From the NCBI RefSeq assembly GCF_000010165.1, contig NC_012491.1:2673501-2737500 (forward strand): 64,000 nucleotides of DNA, in the 5' to 3' direction. The DNA comes from Brevibacillus brevis NBRC 100599. GTDB lineage: Bacteria; Bacillota; Bacilli; Brevibacillales; Brevibacillaceae. Positions within the stretch are counted from its first letter, which is position 1. The number at the start of each line of letters is the position of its first letter. The notes under the pieces are model-generated. The model was not told the DNA's origin. It made no database searches and saw nothing but the letters and a program-made list of their open reading frames with translations. This document shows, piece after piece, positions 52,783 to 61,843 of this stretch. The position numbers were made by a program, and so were the translations under genes.

Positions 52783-53006
52783 GGAAACAAAGTTTCTGAC
52801 GCTATTGCAAGGAATTTTATACAGTTGTTAAGAGGTTGTCAATGAGAAGGTAGATGTTCAAGGATATTCAAAGATCATATTGACTTTCAAGAAAAGGCTG
52901 GATACAATGAACTCGTTCGGAAACACTGTTACCAAATAGTATAATAGTTACCGCATTCCTTGAGAATTGGGATAATTACTTCTGTTCATTTGGAAACAAT
53001 GTTTCT
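52783..53006. promoter_or_regulatory. three TetR operator copies and a divergent promoter
   Basis: Three 15-base sites align: 52783-52797, 52919-52933 and 52992-53006, with consensus GGAAACAnnGTTWCY, an inverted repeat of GGAAAC. The first is beside the tetR start, the other two face the rightward genes. A rightward promoter TTGACT (52880-52885) / TACAAT (52903-52908) with a 17-base spacer lies just before the second site. Confidence 0.7.
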
Positions 53007-53042
53007 GTATTGCAACGAAGTATTCGGAAGGGGAGTAGCGAT

Positions 53043-53210
53043 ATGACGATTCAAGGTAAATAGGCGCTCATCACGGGAGCTTCTTCCGGTATTGGAGAGC
53101 AATTTGCGAGACAACTGGCCAAACAAGGCAGCCATTGTATTCCCGCTCCCCCAATTGGAGAAGCATTCGCGCTCTTGGCTGAAGGAAAGCAATATTTTGT
53201 AAAGTTGTAG
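53043..53210 (+). pseudogene. short-chain dehydrogenase relic with in-frame stop
   Basis: Starts behind AGGGGAG: MTIQGK, a TAG stop at codon 7 (53061-53063), then ALITGASSGIGEQFARQLAKQGSH, the NAD(P)-binding start of an SDR. After about 30 codons the similarity ends abruptly and an unrelated tail runs to 53210. More than 80 percent of the gene is missing. It lies exactly where the TetR-controlled structural gene would be expected. Confidence 0.8.
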
Positions 53211-53253
53211 TCCAAATCTAAAATCTCGCTTATATGAAAAAGGAGACACATTA

Positions 53254-54417
53254 ATGCCTAATACTCAAATTCGATCCGTTAAATCTACTGAAGGCGTGAA
53301 TCGTCCTAAACGCTCACTACGTTCTAGGATAAACAGATGGGGGCTATCGCTGCTCGCGGTGCTCGTTCTAGGAATACTCGTTTTCTTGCTAGTACCTTCA
53401 CCGATCAAACCGGCCAAATGGTCAGCACCTACGGCCCCCTCTTTTGAGGAAGCAGGTCCGTGGAAACAAAACAATAAACTCAGCTCGGCTCAGCTTGTGA
53501 CTGATGCCCCTCAATTCCCTGAATTCATTACATTCGATAAAGAAGGTCAGCTATATACAGGAGATTCAGATGGGAAGATTTACAAGGTTCCTTTCGATGC
53601 AGAGGGAAATCCGCAAAAAGCCCAAATGTTTGCAGACACCAAAGGAACTCCTAATGGGCTTAAATTTGATGCCAAAGGCGATTTGACCGTTACTGATGTC
53701 AAGAGGGGACTGCTGTCTATTAATCCATCCGGGAGCATAAAGGTATTGGCTGATCAAGTGGACGGTCAGCCGATCTATCTAGCCAACGAGCTTGATATTG
53801 CCAAGGACGGCTCCATTTATTTTTCTGATACTTCGAATTATGGTAGTGTGACCTTCAAAGAAATTGCTGAGAACAAGCCGCATGGACGTTTGCTGAAGTA
53901 TGATCCAAAGACCAAGCAAACGACCGTCCTGTTAGAAGGCCTTTATTTTGCAAACGGAGTTGCCTTGTCTGCGGATGAAGATTTTGTGCTTGTGGCGGAA
54001 TCGTATCATTATCAATTGACCAGATACTGGCTTAAAGGACCGAAGAAGGGCACATCTGATATTTTCGTAGACAATCTCGCAGGTTTTCCAGACAACATTA
54101 CGCGTGATGATCAAGGTCATTTCTGGGTGGGTATCTTCACGACTCGCATTTCTTTTGTAGATCAGATGCATAGCAACCCTTGGTTAGCCAGTACCATGGC
54201 CAAATTGCCGGAGTCGCTGCTTAGCGGAGCAAGCGCACCGGCGAAGCATGGGCTTGCTATGGAGCTCAGCCCGCAGGGAGAGCTTATCGGTAGCTGGCAT
54301 GATCCGGAAGGCAAATTGTATGGCGTAACTACGGCTGTAAGCTATAACGGATATTTATATATAGGAACGGCACCGGGAGGCAGCAAGGGTGTTCATCGCG
54401 TGCTTTTAACAAAATAA
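53254..54417 (+). CDS. membrane-anchored SMP-30/strictosidine-synthase-like beta-propeller
   Basis: 387 residues. A basic N-terminus and a single membrane segment (about 29-48, WGLSLLAVLVLGILVFLLVP) anchor a six-bladed propeller outside the membrane. Propeller marks are PEFITFDKEGQLYTGDSDGKIYKV, GTPNGLKFDAKGDL, YLANELDIAKDGSIYFSDTSN, FANGVALSADEDFVLVAESY and GFPDNITRDDQGHFWVGIF, as in strictosidine synthase/APMAP and gluconolactonase-like lactonases. Probably a calcium-dependent lactonase or esterase; substrate unknown. GGAG ribosome site. Lies behind the TetR operators. Confidence 0.88.
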   Translation: MPNTQIRSVKSTEGVNRPKRSLRSRINRWGLSLLAVLVLGILVFLLVPSPIKPAKWSAPTAPSFEEAGPWKQNNKLSSAQLVTDAPQFPEFITFDKEGQLYTGDSDGKIYKVPFDAEGNPQKAQMFADTKGTPNGLKFDAKGDLTVTDVKRGLLSINPSGSIKVLADQVDGQPIYLANELDIAKDGSIYFSDTSNYGSVTFKEIAENKPHGRLLKYDPKTKQTTVLLEGLYFANGVALSADEDFVLVAESYHYQLTRYWLKGPKKGTSDIFVDNLAGFPDNITRDDQGHFWVGIFTTRISFVDQMHSNPWLASTMAKLPESLLSGASAPAKHGLAMELSPQGELIGSWHDPEGKLYGVTTAVSYNGYLYIGTAPGGSKGVHRVLLTK

Positions 54418-54441
54418 TGTTGGAATTTCGGAGGGTGAAAA

Positions 54442-54675
54442 ATGAATCTGGATGATTTGGAGCTATCTTAGAATGAGAAGGATAGTCTGATTGGCAAAGT
54501 GGCCTTGGTGACAGGCGCTAGCAGTGGCATCGGGGCATCGATCGCCAGGAAACTGTCAAAGCGCGGCGCCCATGTGACGGTCGTGGCACGTCGACGGGAT
54601 CGGAACGAAGCGGGAAAAATGGCGGAGTTCCGTGAGCGATTCATTTGCTTCTATGCGTTCTTGATAGGGACGTAA
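54442..54675 (+). pseudogene. second SDR relic with in-frame stop
   Basis: An ATG behind GGAGGG starts MNLDDLELS, then TAG (54469-54471), then NEKDSLIGKVALVTGASSGIGASIARKLSKRGAHVTVVARRRDR, a clear SDR N-terminus. Similarity ends after about 60 codons. It follows the SMP-30-like gene by 24 bases, so it was probably cotranscribed. It is a different sequence from the first relic. Confidence 0.8.
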
Positions 54676-54826
54676 GAGATTTTTTTGCAGCAACTCTGTT
54701 TTTATCTAGGTTTGATAGTACCATGCTTAAAATCATTCGACTCTTGTGCGATGGAAAGAAACTCATTCCATTCCGTTATCATGTCGGTTTCACTCCATAA
54801 GCTGTTGATCATTGTGGAATTATCAT

Positions 54827-54850
54827 CTAGGAAATAGAATGATTTCCTAG
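54827..54850. repeat. inverted repeat upstream of cdaS
   Basis: Perfect CTAGGAAAT-AGAATG-ATTTCCTAG, 62 bases before the cdaS start. The rest of 54676-54912 holds no recognisable gene. Confidence 0.6.
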
Positions 54851-54912
54851 AGGGAGGGGAACAATCAAACAAAGTACGAAGCGTGAAGAGAAATGGAAAT
54901 TGAGGGGTTCAT

Positions 54913-55527
54913 ATGCTGGAAGTTAACTGTGATACATCATCGCTGAAGGAGGAATTGCTGCAAGAGCTGAGGGGAATATCCGTTACATTGGATGAGAGCA
55001 TCCATGCGTTAAAAAACGAAAATGAATGTGTGCTCGGGACGTTTGATCAAATACGGACGAAGTTTAGCCGACTCGAAACTGTAGCAGCCTCCTTTTATTT
55101 ACAATGCTATCTCTCCCCCTATACAGGAAAATATCTGGATTTATCAAAGGCTGTTCAGCACTTGGCCAAAAGGCGCCAAGGAGCATTGATTGTCGTTGAG
55201 CGTGAGGACCCGCTTGATCTGCTGCTGCAAGCAGGCATACCGATTGAGGCCACGATGAGCCATTCCTTACTGGAATCGATCTTTTATCCTGGCAGCCCTT
55301 TGCATGATGGGGCCGTCCTGATTCGGGAAAATCATATCGTGTCCGCTGCCAATGTATTGCCATTATCTCAGGTTGTGGTAGGGGAAAAAAAGCTGGGAAC
55401 CAGACATCGTGCTGCGTTGGGTTTGAGTGAAAAAAGCGATGCGTTGATCGTTGTTGTCTCCGAGGAAACGGGGAAAGCGTCCTTTGCCATGCAGGGACAC
55501 TTGTATCCGATTATTTCCCCTTCATGA
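54913..55527 (+). CDS. cdaS: sporulation-type diadenylate cyclase CdaS
   Basis: 204 residues, near the 207 of B. subtilis CdaS (YojJ). An N-terminal two-helix regulatory segment (about 1-65) precedes a DAC/DisA_N domain with the catalytic DGA in SPLHDGAVLI and the RHR motif in GTRHRAALGLSE. It joins two ATP into cyclic di-AMP, and CdaS enzymes act in the forespore. No membrane segment, unlike CdaA. The start has no strong ribosome site (GAGGGG 4-8 bases). Single gene. Confidence 0.92.
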   Translation: MLEVNCDTSSLKEELLQELRGISVTLDESIHALKNENECVLGTFDQIRTKFSRLETVAASFYLQCYLSPYTGKYLDLSKAVQHLAKRRQGALIVVEREDPLDLLLQAGIPIEATMSHSLLESIFYPGSPLHDGAVLIRENHIVSAANVLPLSQVVVGEKKLGTRHRAALGLSEKSDALIVVVSEETGKASFAMQGHLYPIISPS

Positions 55528-55557
55528 AAGCGCTTTGCGAAAAGTGGTTGTATGCGA

Positions 55558-55603
55558 GAAAAAAGAGGCTGGATTTGTCATGGTGATGATGAAATCCAGC
55601 CTC
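55558..55603 (-). terminator. terminator shared by cdaS and the M29 gene
   Basis: Perfect 12-bp stem GAGGCTGGATTT / AAATCCAGCCTC; a six-T run follows on the minus strand, so it mainly ends the leftward aminopeptidase transcript. Confidence 0.85.
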
Positions 55604-55628
55604 TCGCTATGTCATTCTCGTGTTAGAT

Positions 55629-56855
55629 TCAAGCCCAATTTCCGTTGCGGAATAGCGGTTCACGCTTGCCGTCAGCTGTTTCTCCATCAATGTTCATCTC
55701 GGCGGAGCCGATCATGAAATCGACGTGGGTGAGGCTGATATTGATACCGCGGCTAGCCAGTTCCTCATTGCTCATGTCAGCGCCACCTTCAATATTCACG
55801 CTATAAGCGTTCCCAATCGCCAAGTGGTTGGACGCATTTTCATCAAAGAGCGTGTTATAGAAAATGATATTTGATTGCGAGATAGGGGATAGGTGAGGAA
55901 CCAATGCCACTTCCCCCAAATAATGCGAACCTTCATCTGTCTCAATTAATTGCTTCAGGGACTCTTCACCCTTTTCAGCAGTTGCTGAGACAATTCTTCC
56001 TTTTTCAAAAGTCAGCGTAAAGTTCTCGATCAAATTCCCATGATAGCTCAAGGGCTTGGTGCTACGGACGGTTCCGTTGACGCCTTCTTTTAGCGGCGCA
56101 GTGAATACTTCTTCTGTCGGCATATTGGCCATGAAGGAGACGCCGTCTTTATTTACGCCACCGCCACCAATCCAAATGTGGTTGGCTGGCAGCTCAATCG
56201 TCAAATTGGTGCCGGGAGCTTCGTAATGGAGATAGCGGTATTGTTTGGCATTGAGTTGATCCACCTTGCTGTTTAATATCGCATGATGGTCATGCCAAGC
56301 TTGGACAGGGTCATCCATATCTGCGCGAGTGGCGCGGAAGATTGCATCCCACAGGGCTGGCTCCTGTTCCTCTTGTGGCAAATGCGGGAAGACCATGGCT
56401 GCCCATGCAGGTGATGGAACAGCTAGCACGCACCAGCTCACTTTATCGGACATGGTATAACTGCGGAACTTATGGAGGGCTTGACCAGCTGTTTTGTTAG
56501 CCGTAGAAATGCGGTCAAGATTTACTCCCTTCAGCAAATCGGGATTCGCTGCAGAGATGTAGAGAAACGCCGCGCCATTTTCCGCCATTTCCTCTAATCC
56601 CTGTACCTTCCATTGCGGGTATTCACGAAACGCTTCGTCAGGAGCCAAATCATATTTCATCCGTGTGAGTTCATCGTCGGTCCAATCAATATGTACATGC
56701 TTGGCACCCGCTTCGTACGCTTTTTTTGCTACTTTTCTTACAAAAGGAGCAGTAGATAGCGGAGCTGTTACTACTAACGTTTGCATAGGCTGCACGTTAA
56801 CGCCGACTTTTACAGCGAGATCAGCGTAACGGTCAAACAAGATTTCAAAAGACAT
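55629..56855 (-). CDS. M29 family aminopeptidase (AmpS/aminopeptidase T)
   Basis: 408 residues, the usual length. Characteristic blocks: VVTAPLSTAPFVRKVAKKAYEAGAKHVHIDWTDDELTRMKY, the metal ligands in the C-terminal half around EEVFTAP, GEVALVPHLSPIS, FDENASNHLAIGNAY and ISLTHVDFMIGS (Glu/Glu/His/His/Asp set). A cytoplasmic metal-dependent aminopeptidase with broad specificity. GGAGG ribosome site. Single gene. Confidence 0.95.
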   Translation of the reverse strand: MSFEILFDRYADLAVKVGVNVQPMQTLVVTAPLSTAPFVRKVAKKAYEAGAKHVHIDWTDDELTRMKYDLAPDEAFREYPQWKVQGLEEMAENGAAFLYISAANPDLLKGVNLDRISTANKTAGQALHKFRSYTMSDKVSWCVLAVPSPAWAAMVFPHLPQEEQEPALWDAIFRATRADMDDPVQAWHDHHAILNSKVDQLNAKQYRYLHYEAPGTNLTIELPANHIWIGGGGVNKDGVSFMANMPTEEVFTAPLKEGVNGTVRSTKPLSYHGNLIENFTLTFEKGRIVSATAEKGEESLKQLIETDEGSHYLGEVALVPHLSPISQSNIIFYNTLFDENASNHLAIGNAYSVNIEGGADMSNEELASRGINISLTHVDFMIGSAEMNIDGETADGKREPLFRNGNWA

Positions 56856-57102
56856 GGTTCATTTCCTCCTTTTTAGAACAAAAGGCTTACTTGCATTCTA
56901 TCTATTTAACCTTACCCTCCGAAATCACCTGCTTATGATTTGAAAGAATTTCCTAGGAAAGCGCAGAAAAAGACAGATTACGGCCTATTTCGAGCAAGTT
57001 GTCCACTTGTTTATTTCGGTTAATTGTAGGAAAATTCAAATGAAAAGGCAAATTTATTACATAAAAAATATTTTATTGGAAGAATTAAAGGAGGCAGTCA
57101 AA

Positions 57103-58902
57103 GTGAAGACAAGACAGACACGTGATCAAGTCGCTGTCGAGTATACGTGGAACCTGAACGATCTGTTTGAGAGCCAAGAAGCGTGGGAGCAAGAATTAGC
57201 AGAAATTATACAGGGTCTGCCTGTCGTCACTGCATTCAAAGGTCAGCTGCATAAGAGTGGAGAGACGCTGTTGGCATGCTTGGAGGCAAATGAGGCGATC
57301 AATGTTCGGGCGAGTGTCGCAGCGACGTATGCCAGACTGCGGGCGTCTGAAGACGGGACGAACCCACAAAACCAAGCGAACTCTGCACGGGTAGGGGATG
57401 TCGTATCCCAGCTAAACGCTGCGCTTTCTTTTATACCTTCCGAGATTTTGGCGTTGCCTGAAGGAAAAATCGAGAGCTTCTTGGAAGAAGAACCAGGGCT
57501 CGAAACATTCCGCAAAAGCTTGAAAGATTTGTTGGAAACAAAGCCGTACCGATTGTCGGCTGAGACCGAGGAAGCGTTTGCGGCGATGGGCGAGGTTTTC
57601 GGTGCACCATACAACATTTACTTGCGCGGAAAGCTGTCCGACATGTCATTTGCACCCGTCCATGATGGCGAGGGAAATGAGCGTCCCGTATCCTTCGCAC
57701 TGTTTGAGACCGATTATGAGATGTCTTCCGATACGACGCTGCGCCGTGCTTCGTACGAATCCTTTTCGAAGACACTCGCTTCCTACCAAAACTCCTTCGC
57801 TGCGGTATACGCGTCAGAGGTGAAAAGACAAACCGTCATGTCTCGTCTGCGTGGCTATGAAACCGTAACGGACATGCTGCTTAAGCCACAGCAAGTTACA
57901 CTTGATATGTATCACAACATCCTGGATATTATCGGGAATGAACTCGCTCCGCACATGCGACGCTATGCGAAGCTGAAAGCAAAAGAGCTTGGCCTCGAAA
58001 AACTTGCCTTTTGTGATTTAAAGACGCCGCTTGACCCAGAATTCAGCCCGCCGATTACGATTGAAGAAGCTGGGAAAAAGATACTGGCATCCTTGCAAGT
58101 AATGGGGCCAGAGTACACGGCGATTATGGAAAAAGCACTGAATGAACGCTGGATCGACTACGTAGACAATGTGGGCAAATCGACAGGTGCGTTCTGCTCA
58201 ACGACATACAGTAAGCACTCTTACATTCTCATTACGTGGTCGGGAAATATGCGCAGTGCTTTCACGCTGGCTCATGAGCTGGGGCATTGCGGACATTTTA
58301 TGCTGGCGACAAGAGAGCAAAGCTTTACGAACTCTCGTCCATCGCTGTACTTTATTGAAGCGCCTTCCACACTCAACGAGCTCTTGCTTGCGCAGCACAT
58401 CGTGGAGCAATCCGACGATCCTCGTCTGAAGCGCTGGGTCATTTTGCAATTGATGAATACGTATTACCACAACTTTGTCACGCATCTGCTAGAAGCGAGA
58501 ATGCAACGAAAAGTGTACGAAGCAGCGCAAAATGACGTACCATTGACTGCTAAACAGCTCTCCGAATGGAAAGGGCAAGTGCTCGCAGACTTCTGGGGGG
58601 ATGCAGTTGATCTTGACGATGCAGCTAGTCTTACATGGATGCGCCAACCGCACTATTACATGGGGCTGTATCCGTACACGTACGCAGCTGGTTTGACCGC
58701 TTCTACCGCAATGGCAGCGAGCATCAAGCAAGAGGGACAGCCTGCCGTTGATCGTTGGATCGAGGTGCTCAAAGCCGGAGGGACGCTGACGCCGCTGGAA
58801 CTGATGAAAAAAGCTGGTGTGGATATGTCAGATCCCCAGCCAATCCGCGAGGCGGTTGCCTACGTCGGCAGTCTGGTTGACGAGCTGGAAAGACTGTTTT
58901 AA
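57103..58902 (+). CDS. pepF: oligoendopeptidase F (M3 family)
   Basis: 599 residues from GTG at 57103, behind AAGGAGG; longer in-frame ATG starts (57007) lie upstream of the ribosome site and add a non-family extension. Typical PepF N-terminus (YTWNLNDLFESQEAWEQEL) and the zinc motif HELGHCGH with His391, Glu392 and His395, third ligand in the PSTLNELLL block. Cuts peptides of 7-17 residues in the cytoplasm. The palindrome TTTCCTAGGAAA (56949-56960) lies upstream. Confidence 0.95.
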   Translation: MKTRQTRDQVAVEYTWNLNDLFESQEAWEQELAEIIQGLPVVTAFKGQLHKSGETLLACLEANEAINVRASVAATYARLRASEDGTNPQNQANSARVGDVVSQLNAALSFIPSEILALPEGKIESFLEEEPGLETFRKSLKDLLETKPYRLSAETEEAFAAMGEVFGAPYNIYLRGKLSDMSFAPVHDGEGNERPVSFALFETDYEMSSDTTLRRASYESFSKTLASYQNSFAAVYASEVKRQTVMSRLRGYETVTDMLLKPQQVTLDMYHNILDIIGNELAPHMRRYAKLKAKELGLEKLAFCDLKTPLDPEFSPPITIEEAGKKILASLQVMGPEYTAIMEKALNERWIDYVDNVGKSTGAFCSTTYSKHSYILITWSGNMRSAFTLAHELGHCGHFMLATREQSFTNSRPSLYFIEAPSTLNELLLAQHIVEQSDDPRLKRWVILQLMNTYYHNFVTHLLEARMQRKVYEAAQNDVPLTAKQLSEWKGQVLADFWGDAVDLDDAASLTWMRQPHYYMGLYPYTYAAGLTASTAMAASIKQEGQPAVDRWIEVLKAGGTLTPLELMKKAGVDMSDPQPIREAVAYVGSLVDELERLF

Positions 58903-58916
58903 CCTGAAATAAGAAG

Positions 58917-58953
58917 AAAAGGCTTGTGATCGCAAGGAGTCACAAGCCTTTTG
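58917..58953 (+). terminator. terminator of pepF
   Basis: Stem AAAAGGCTTGTGA / TCACAAGCCTTTT, perfect 13 bp. Confidence 0.88.
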
Positions 58954-58982
58954 ATTTGATCAAGCAAGAAGGAGTCGTCATC

Positions 58983-59312
58983 ATGACCGAATTTACGCAG
59001 CGCGCACTAAAAATCATTGCCGGGATTCCAGCTGGCCATGTCATGACGTACGGGCAAATTGCAGCGTTGGCCGGGAGTCCGAGAGCTGCCAGACAAATCG
59101 TTCGCATCCTTCATTCGATGTCCAAAAAGCACCAGCTTCCTTGGCATCGAGTCATCAACGCCCAAGGAAAGATCGGATTGCAAGATTTGGATTCGTTCAC
59201 CCTGCAAAAAATGGCCTTGGAAAGCGAAGGGGTAGTCGTGTCAGCAGCAGGAGAAATAGCGTTGGAGCGCTATCAGTTTCACCCACAGGTAGTGGATGAG
59301 CCGATATTCTAA
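58983..59312 (+). CDS. alkyltransferase-like protein (ATL)
   Basis: 109 residues from the ATG at 58983 (AGGAG 8 bases upstream; an earlier ATG lies inside the pepF terminator). It is the DNA-binding domain of an O6-methylguanine methyltransferase, with the active-site Cys replaced by Trp54 in LPWHRVINA, the mark of ATL proteins. ATLs bind O6-alkylguanine without repairing it and hand it to nucleotide excision repair. Arg-finger region MTYGQIAALAGSPRAARQIVRIL intact. Convergent with, and overlapping by 4 bases, the Lin0512 gene. Confidence 0.92.
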   Translation: MTEFTQRALKIIAGIPAGHVMTYGQIAALAGSPRAARQIVRILHSMSKKHQLPWHRVINAQGKIGLQDLDSFTLQKMALESEGVVVSAAGEIALERYQFHPQVVDEPIF

Positions 59313-59668
59313 TAGCCGACTTCTACCGAAGCGATGACGATATAGGCAAGGTCGTTCTTGTCCTCTTTTTCAGCGATCACGACCCCGCTGCTTGTCAGCA
59401 TGCCGCCATCGACGATTTCGAAGGAGACTTCCCCGTAAGGCAGTGCTTGACGAACCGTTTTCAGGTCGAGCTTGTCCTTGTCAGCTGGAACGGCAAGTCT
59501 CACATGTACTTTCATGTTATGGATATCGTTTCCTGGCAGGACAGAACGCAATCCAGGCATCGAATTATGATGGATAGCATTTTGAACAGCGCGGACTGCG
59601 GCTTTGGTGACGTTTTGACCATGCATGTCGATGCCCATTCCAATTTCAATAAACATTACTTTTTCCAT
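59309..59668 (-). CDS. Lin0512 family protein
   Basis: 119 residues from the ATG at 59668 (AGGAG 10 bases upstream; the GTG four codons earlier overlaps the ribosome site). Family blocks are FIEIGMGIDMHGQNVTKAAVRAVQNAIHHNSMPGL, KVHVRLAVPADKDKLDLKTVRQALPYG and VIAEKEDKNDLAYIVIASVEVGY. Small, probably enzymatic or cofactor-binding, function unknown. Confidence 0.88.
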   Translation of the reverse strand: MEKVMFIEIGMGIDMHGQNVTKAAVRAVQNAIHHNSMPGLRSVLPGNDIHNMKVHVRLAVPADKDKLDLKTVRQALPYGEVSFEIVDGGMLTSSGVVIAEKEDKNDLAYIVIASVEVGY

Positions 59669-59835
59669 TGGCTTGTTCACTCCTGTTTTATTCTACTTTT
59701 CTACCATCCTTATCTTACCACGAAAAGGAATGGTTTTTTCTTTCATCTGTATTGTGTTTATCGTCAAGACATGTCATCATAACATGTTAGCATCTATGCT
59801 TGACGATTCTTTACATTATTGGAGGCAGGTCACAA

Positions 59836-61800
59836 TTGGAACGTTATCCTTTTGACTACGATCCGTCCCAGCCGTTCATCTCTCAGGTGAGTGATTGGGT
59901 AGCGGACGTTTTTTATGAAGTATTGCCTGAGGCTGGATTCGAGGTGCGTGATGAGCAAATCTACATGGCCTTTCAGCTTGAACGGGCTTTTATAGAAAAG
60001 CAAACGATTTTTGCAGAGGCGGGAGTAGGCACGGGGAAAACATTGGCTTACTTGCTGTACGCGATCTGCTATGCAAGATATACCAGAAAGCCCGCCATCA
60101 TTGCCTGTGCGAACGAGTCGCTGATTGAGCAGCTCGTAAAACCGGAAGGCGATATTGCCAAACTGGCTCGCCATCTCAACCTGACGATTGACGCGAGACT
60201 CGGAAAATCTCCGGACCAATATGTCTGTTTGCGCAAGCTGGATGAGGCGAGATTCCAGCCTGAGACAGGTGAAGCTTTCCAGCATATTTATCAAGAGCTG
60301 CCATCGTTTGTTCATACACATGAGGCCTTGCAGTCGTTTTATCCGTACGGGGATCGTAGCACATATCCTGATCTGGATGACCAAGAATGGGGGCAGATGA
60401 ACTGGGATACTTTTCAGGATTGCTTTGTGTGCGACAGACAGCACCGCTGTGGGCAGACCCTATCCAGAAATCATTATCGTCAGTCAGCCGATTTGATCAT
60501 TTGCTCCCATGACTTTTATATGGAGCATGTGTGGACTTATGAGATCCGCAAGCGCGGAGGTCAGCTACCGTTGCTGCCGCCGCATAGCTCGGTCATTTTT
60601 GACGAGGGTCATCTGTTAGAGCCTGCTGCCCAAAAAGCATTGACGTACAAGCTGAATCACTCCGTCTTCGAAGAAACGATTACGCGTGTCTTGAAGGGTG
60701 AGATCAGGGAAGAGCTCGCCATTGCCATTGAAGAAGCCATTGCCCAGAGCGAGGAGATGTTCTCCCGATTGAACGAAGAGAGCAAGGCTGTGATGGGCTC
60801 CAACCGAAAAGAAATCCATTTTCATCCAGAACTCCTTGCAACCATCCACCGTTTTACGAGTCTCGTCAGTTGGATTGAGGAAGAGCTGGCACTAGAGGGT
60901 GGTCTGTATACGTTGGACGAGTTCCAGCTGCGAATTGTCGAGGAGCATCTGGAAATGATGCAGCTGGCACTGGGACTTTTCCAAGACCCGGATCACGTCA
61001 TTTCCTGGATGAGTGAAGAGATTACAGGGCCGACTTTGGTCGTCATGCCAAAAAAGGTGCAGGAAGTATTGGAAGAGCGCGTCTTCTCACAAAAGATGCC
61101 GATAGTCTTTTCGTCAGCGACTCTATCTGTCGATGGATCATTCAACTATGTGGCGGACAGCTTGGGCATTGAGCAATATCTGTCGTTCTCGGTGGCTTCT
61201 CCATACGAATACGAAAAGCAAATGGACGTATACGTACCAACCCTATCTGCGACAGACTCCTTTGCGGAAAAAATGAGACAGGCTACCCAATTGCTGCAAA
61301 AATCAGCGGGTAGTGCGCTGTTGTTGTTTTCCTCCATGGAGGAATTACAGCAATTCAAGGCCGCTATCAAAAACGAGCCTACCTGTTCGGATCTGCGATT
61401 CTTGTTCGAAGGAGATGCGGAAATCAGCCATCTGATCTCTCAGTTCCAAAACGACGAGAAAAGCAGCCTCTGTGCGGTCAGCCTGTGGGAAGGGCTAGAT
61501 GTTCCAGGGCCTTCGCTGTCCAATGTGATTATTTGGTCATTGCCATTCCCGCCGAATGATCCGGTGTTTACAGCAAAACGAAAAAGTGCAGCAAATCCTT
61601 TCGACGAGGTAGATATGCCTTACATGCTGCTGAGACTGCGTCAAGGCATCGGGCGTTTGATCCGCACGAGAGAGGATAGTGGGCTGGTATCGATCTTGAG
61701 TCCGGAATTGAGCCAAAATGACAAGCTGAGACAGCACGTACAGGATGTATTTCCCAGTGGCGTAGAATGGAAAACGTCTTTGGACGGTGTGTTGGCGTAA
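59836..61800 (+). CDS. DinG/YpvA-like Fe-S DNA helicase
   Basis: 654 residues from TTG at 59836 (GGAGG 10 bases upstream). Superfamily 2 XPD/DinG layout: Walker A EAGVGTGKTLAYLL, a four-cysteine Fe-S domain (VCLRKL; DCFVCDRQHRCG), Walker B-type IFDEGHLLEPA, motif III VFSSATLS, and motif VI LRQGIGRLIRTREDSG. DEGH replaces the usual DEAH. It unwinds DNA from 5' to 3' in repair or at R-loops in better-known relatives. Single gene, terminator right after it. Confidence 0.92.
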   Translation: MERYPFDYDPSQPFISQVSDWVADVFYEVLPEAGFEVRDEQIYMAFQLERAFIEKQTIFAEAGVGTGKTLAYLLYAICYARYTRKPAIIACANESLIEQLVKPEGDIAKLARHLNLTIDARLGKSPDQYVCLRKLDEARFQPETGEAFQHIYQELPSFVHTHEALQSFYPYGDRSTYPDLDDQEWGQMNWDTFQDCFVCDRQHRCGQTLSRNHYRQSADLIICSHDFYMEHVWTYEIRKRGGQLPLLPPHSSVIFDEGHLLEPAAQKALTYKLNHSVFEETITRVLKGEIREELAIAIEEAIAQSEEMFSRLNEESKAVMGSNRKEIHFHPELLATIHRFTSLVSWIEEELALEGGLYTLDEFQLRIVEEHLEMMQLALGLFQDPDHVISWMSEEITGPTLVVMPKKVQEVLEERVFSQKMPIVFSSATLSVDGSFNYVADSLGIEQYLSFSVASPYEYEKQMDVYVPTLSATDSFAEKMRQATQLLQKSAGSALLLFSSMEELQQFKAAIKNEPTCSDLRFLFEGDAEISHLISQFQNDEKSSLCAVSLWEGLDVPGPSLSNVIIWSLPFPPNDPVFTAKRKSAANPFDEVDMPYMLLRLRQGIGRLIRTREDSGLVSILSPELSQNDKLRQHVQDVFPSGVEWKTSLDGVLA

Positions 61801-61802
61801 TG

Positions 61803-61838
61803 AAAAAGCAGGAAGCCATGTAGGCTCCTGCTTTTTTC
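61803..61838. terminator. bidirectional terminator between the helicase and copper oxidase genes
   Basis: AAAAAGCAGG-A-AGCC pairs with GGCTCCTGCTTTTTT around ATGTA; Ts on the plus strand and a matching A-run for the convergent gene. Confidence 0.88.
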
Positions 61839-61843
61839 TGTGG

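Noticed and set aside
54694-54800. 26-codon minus-strand frame beginning MITEWNEFLS
   Set aside because: Looks protein-like, but it is very short and without homology I recognise; not enough to call.
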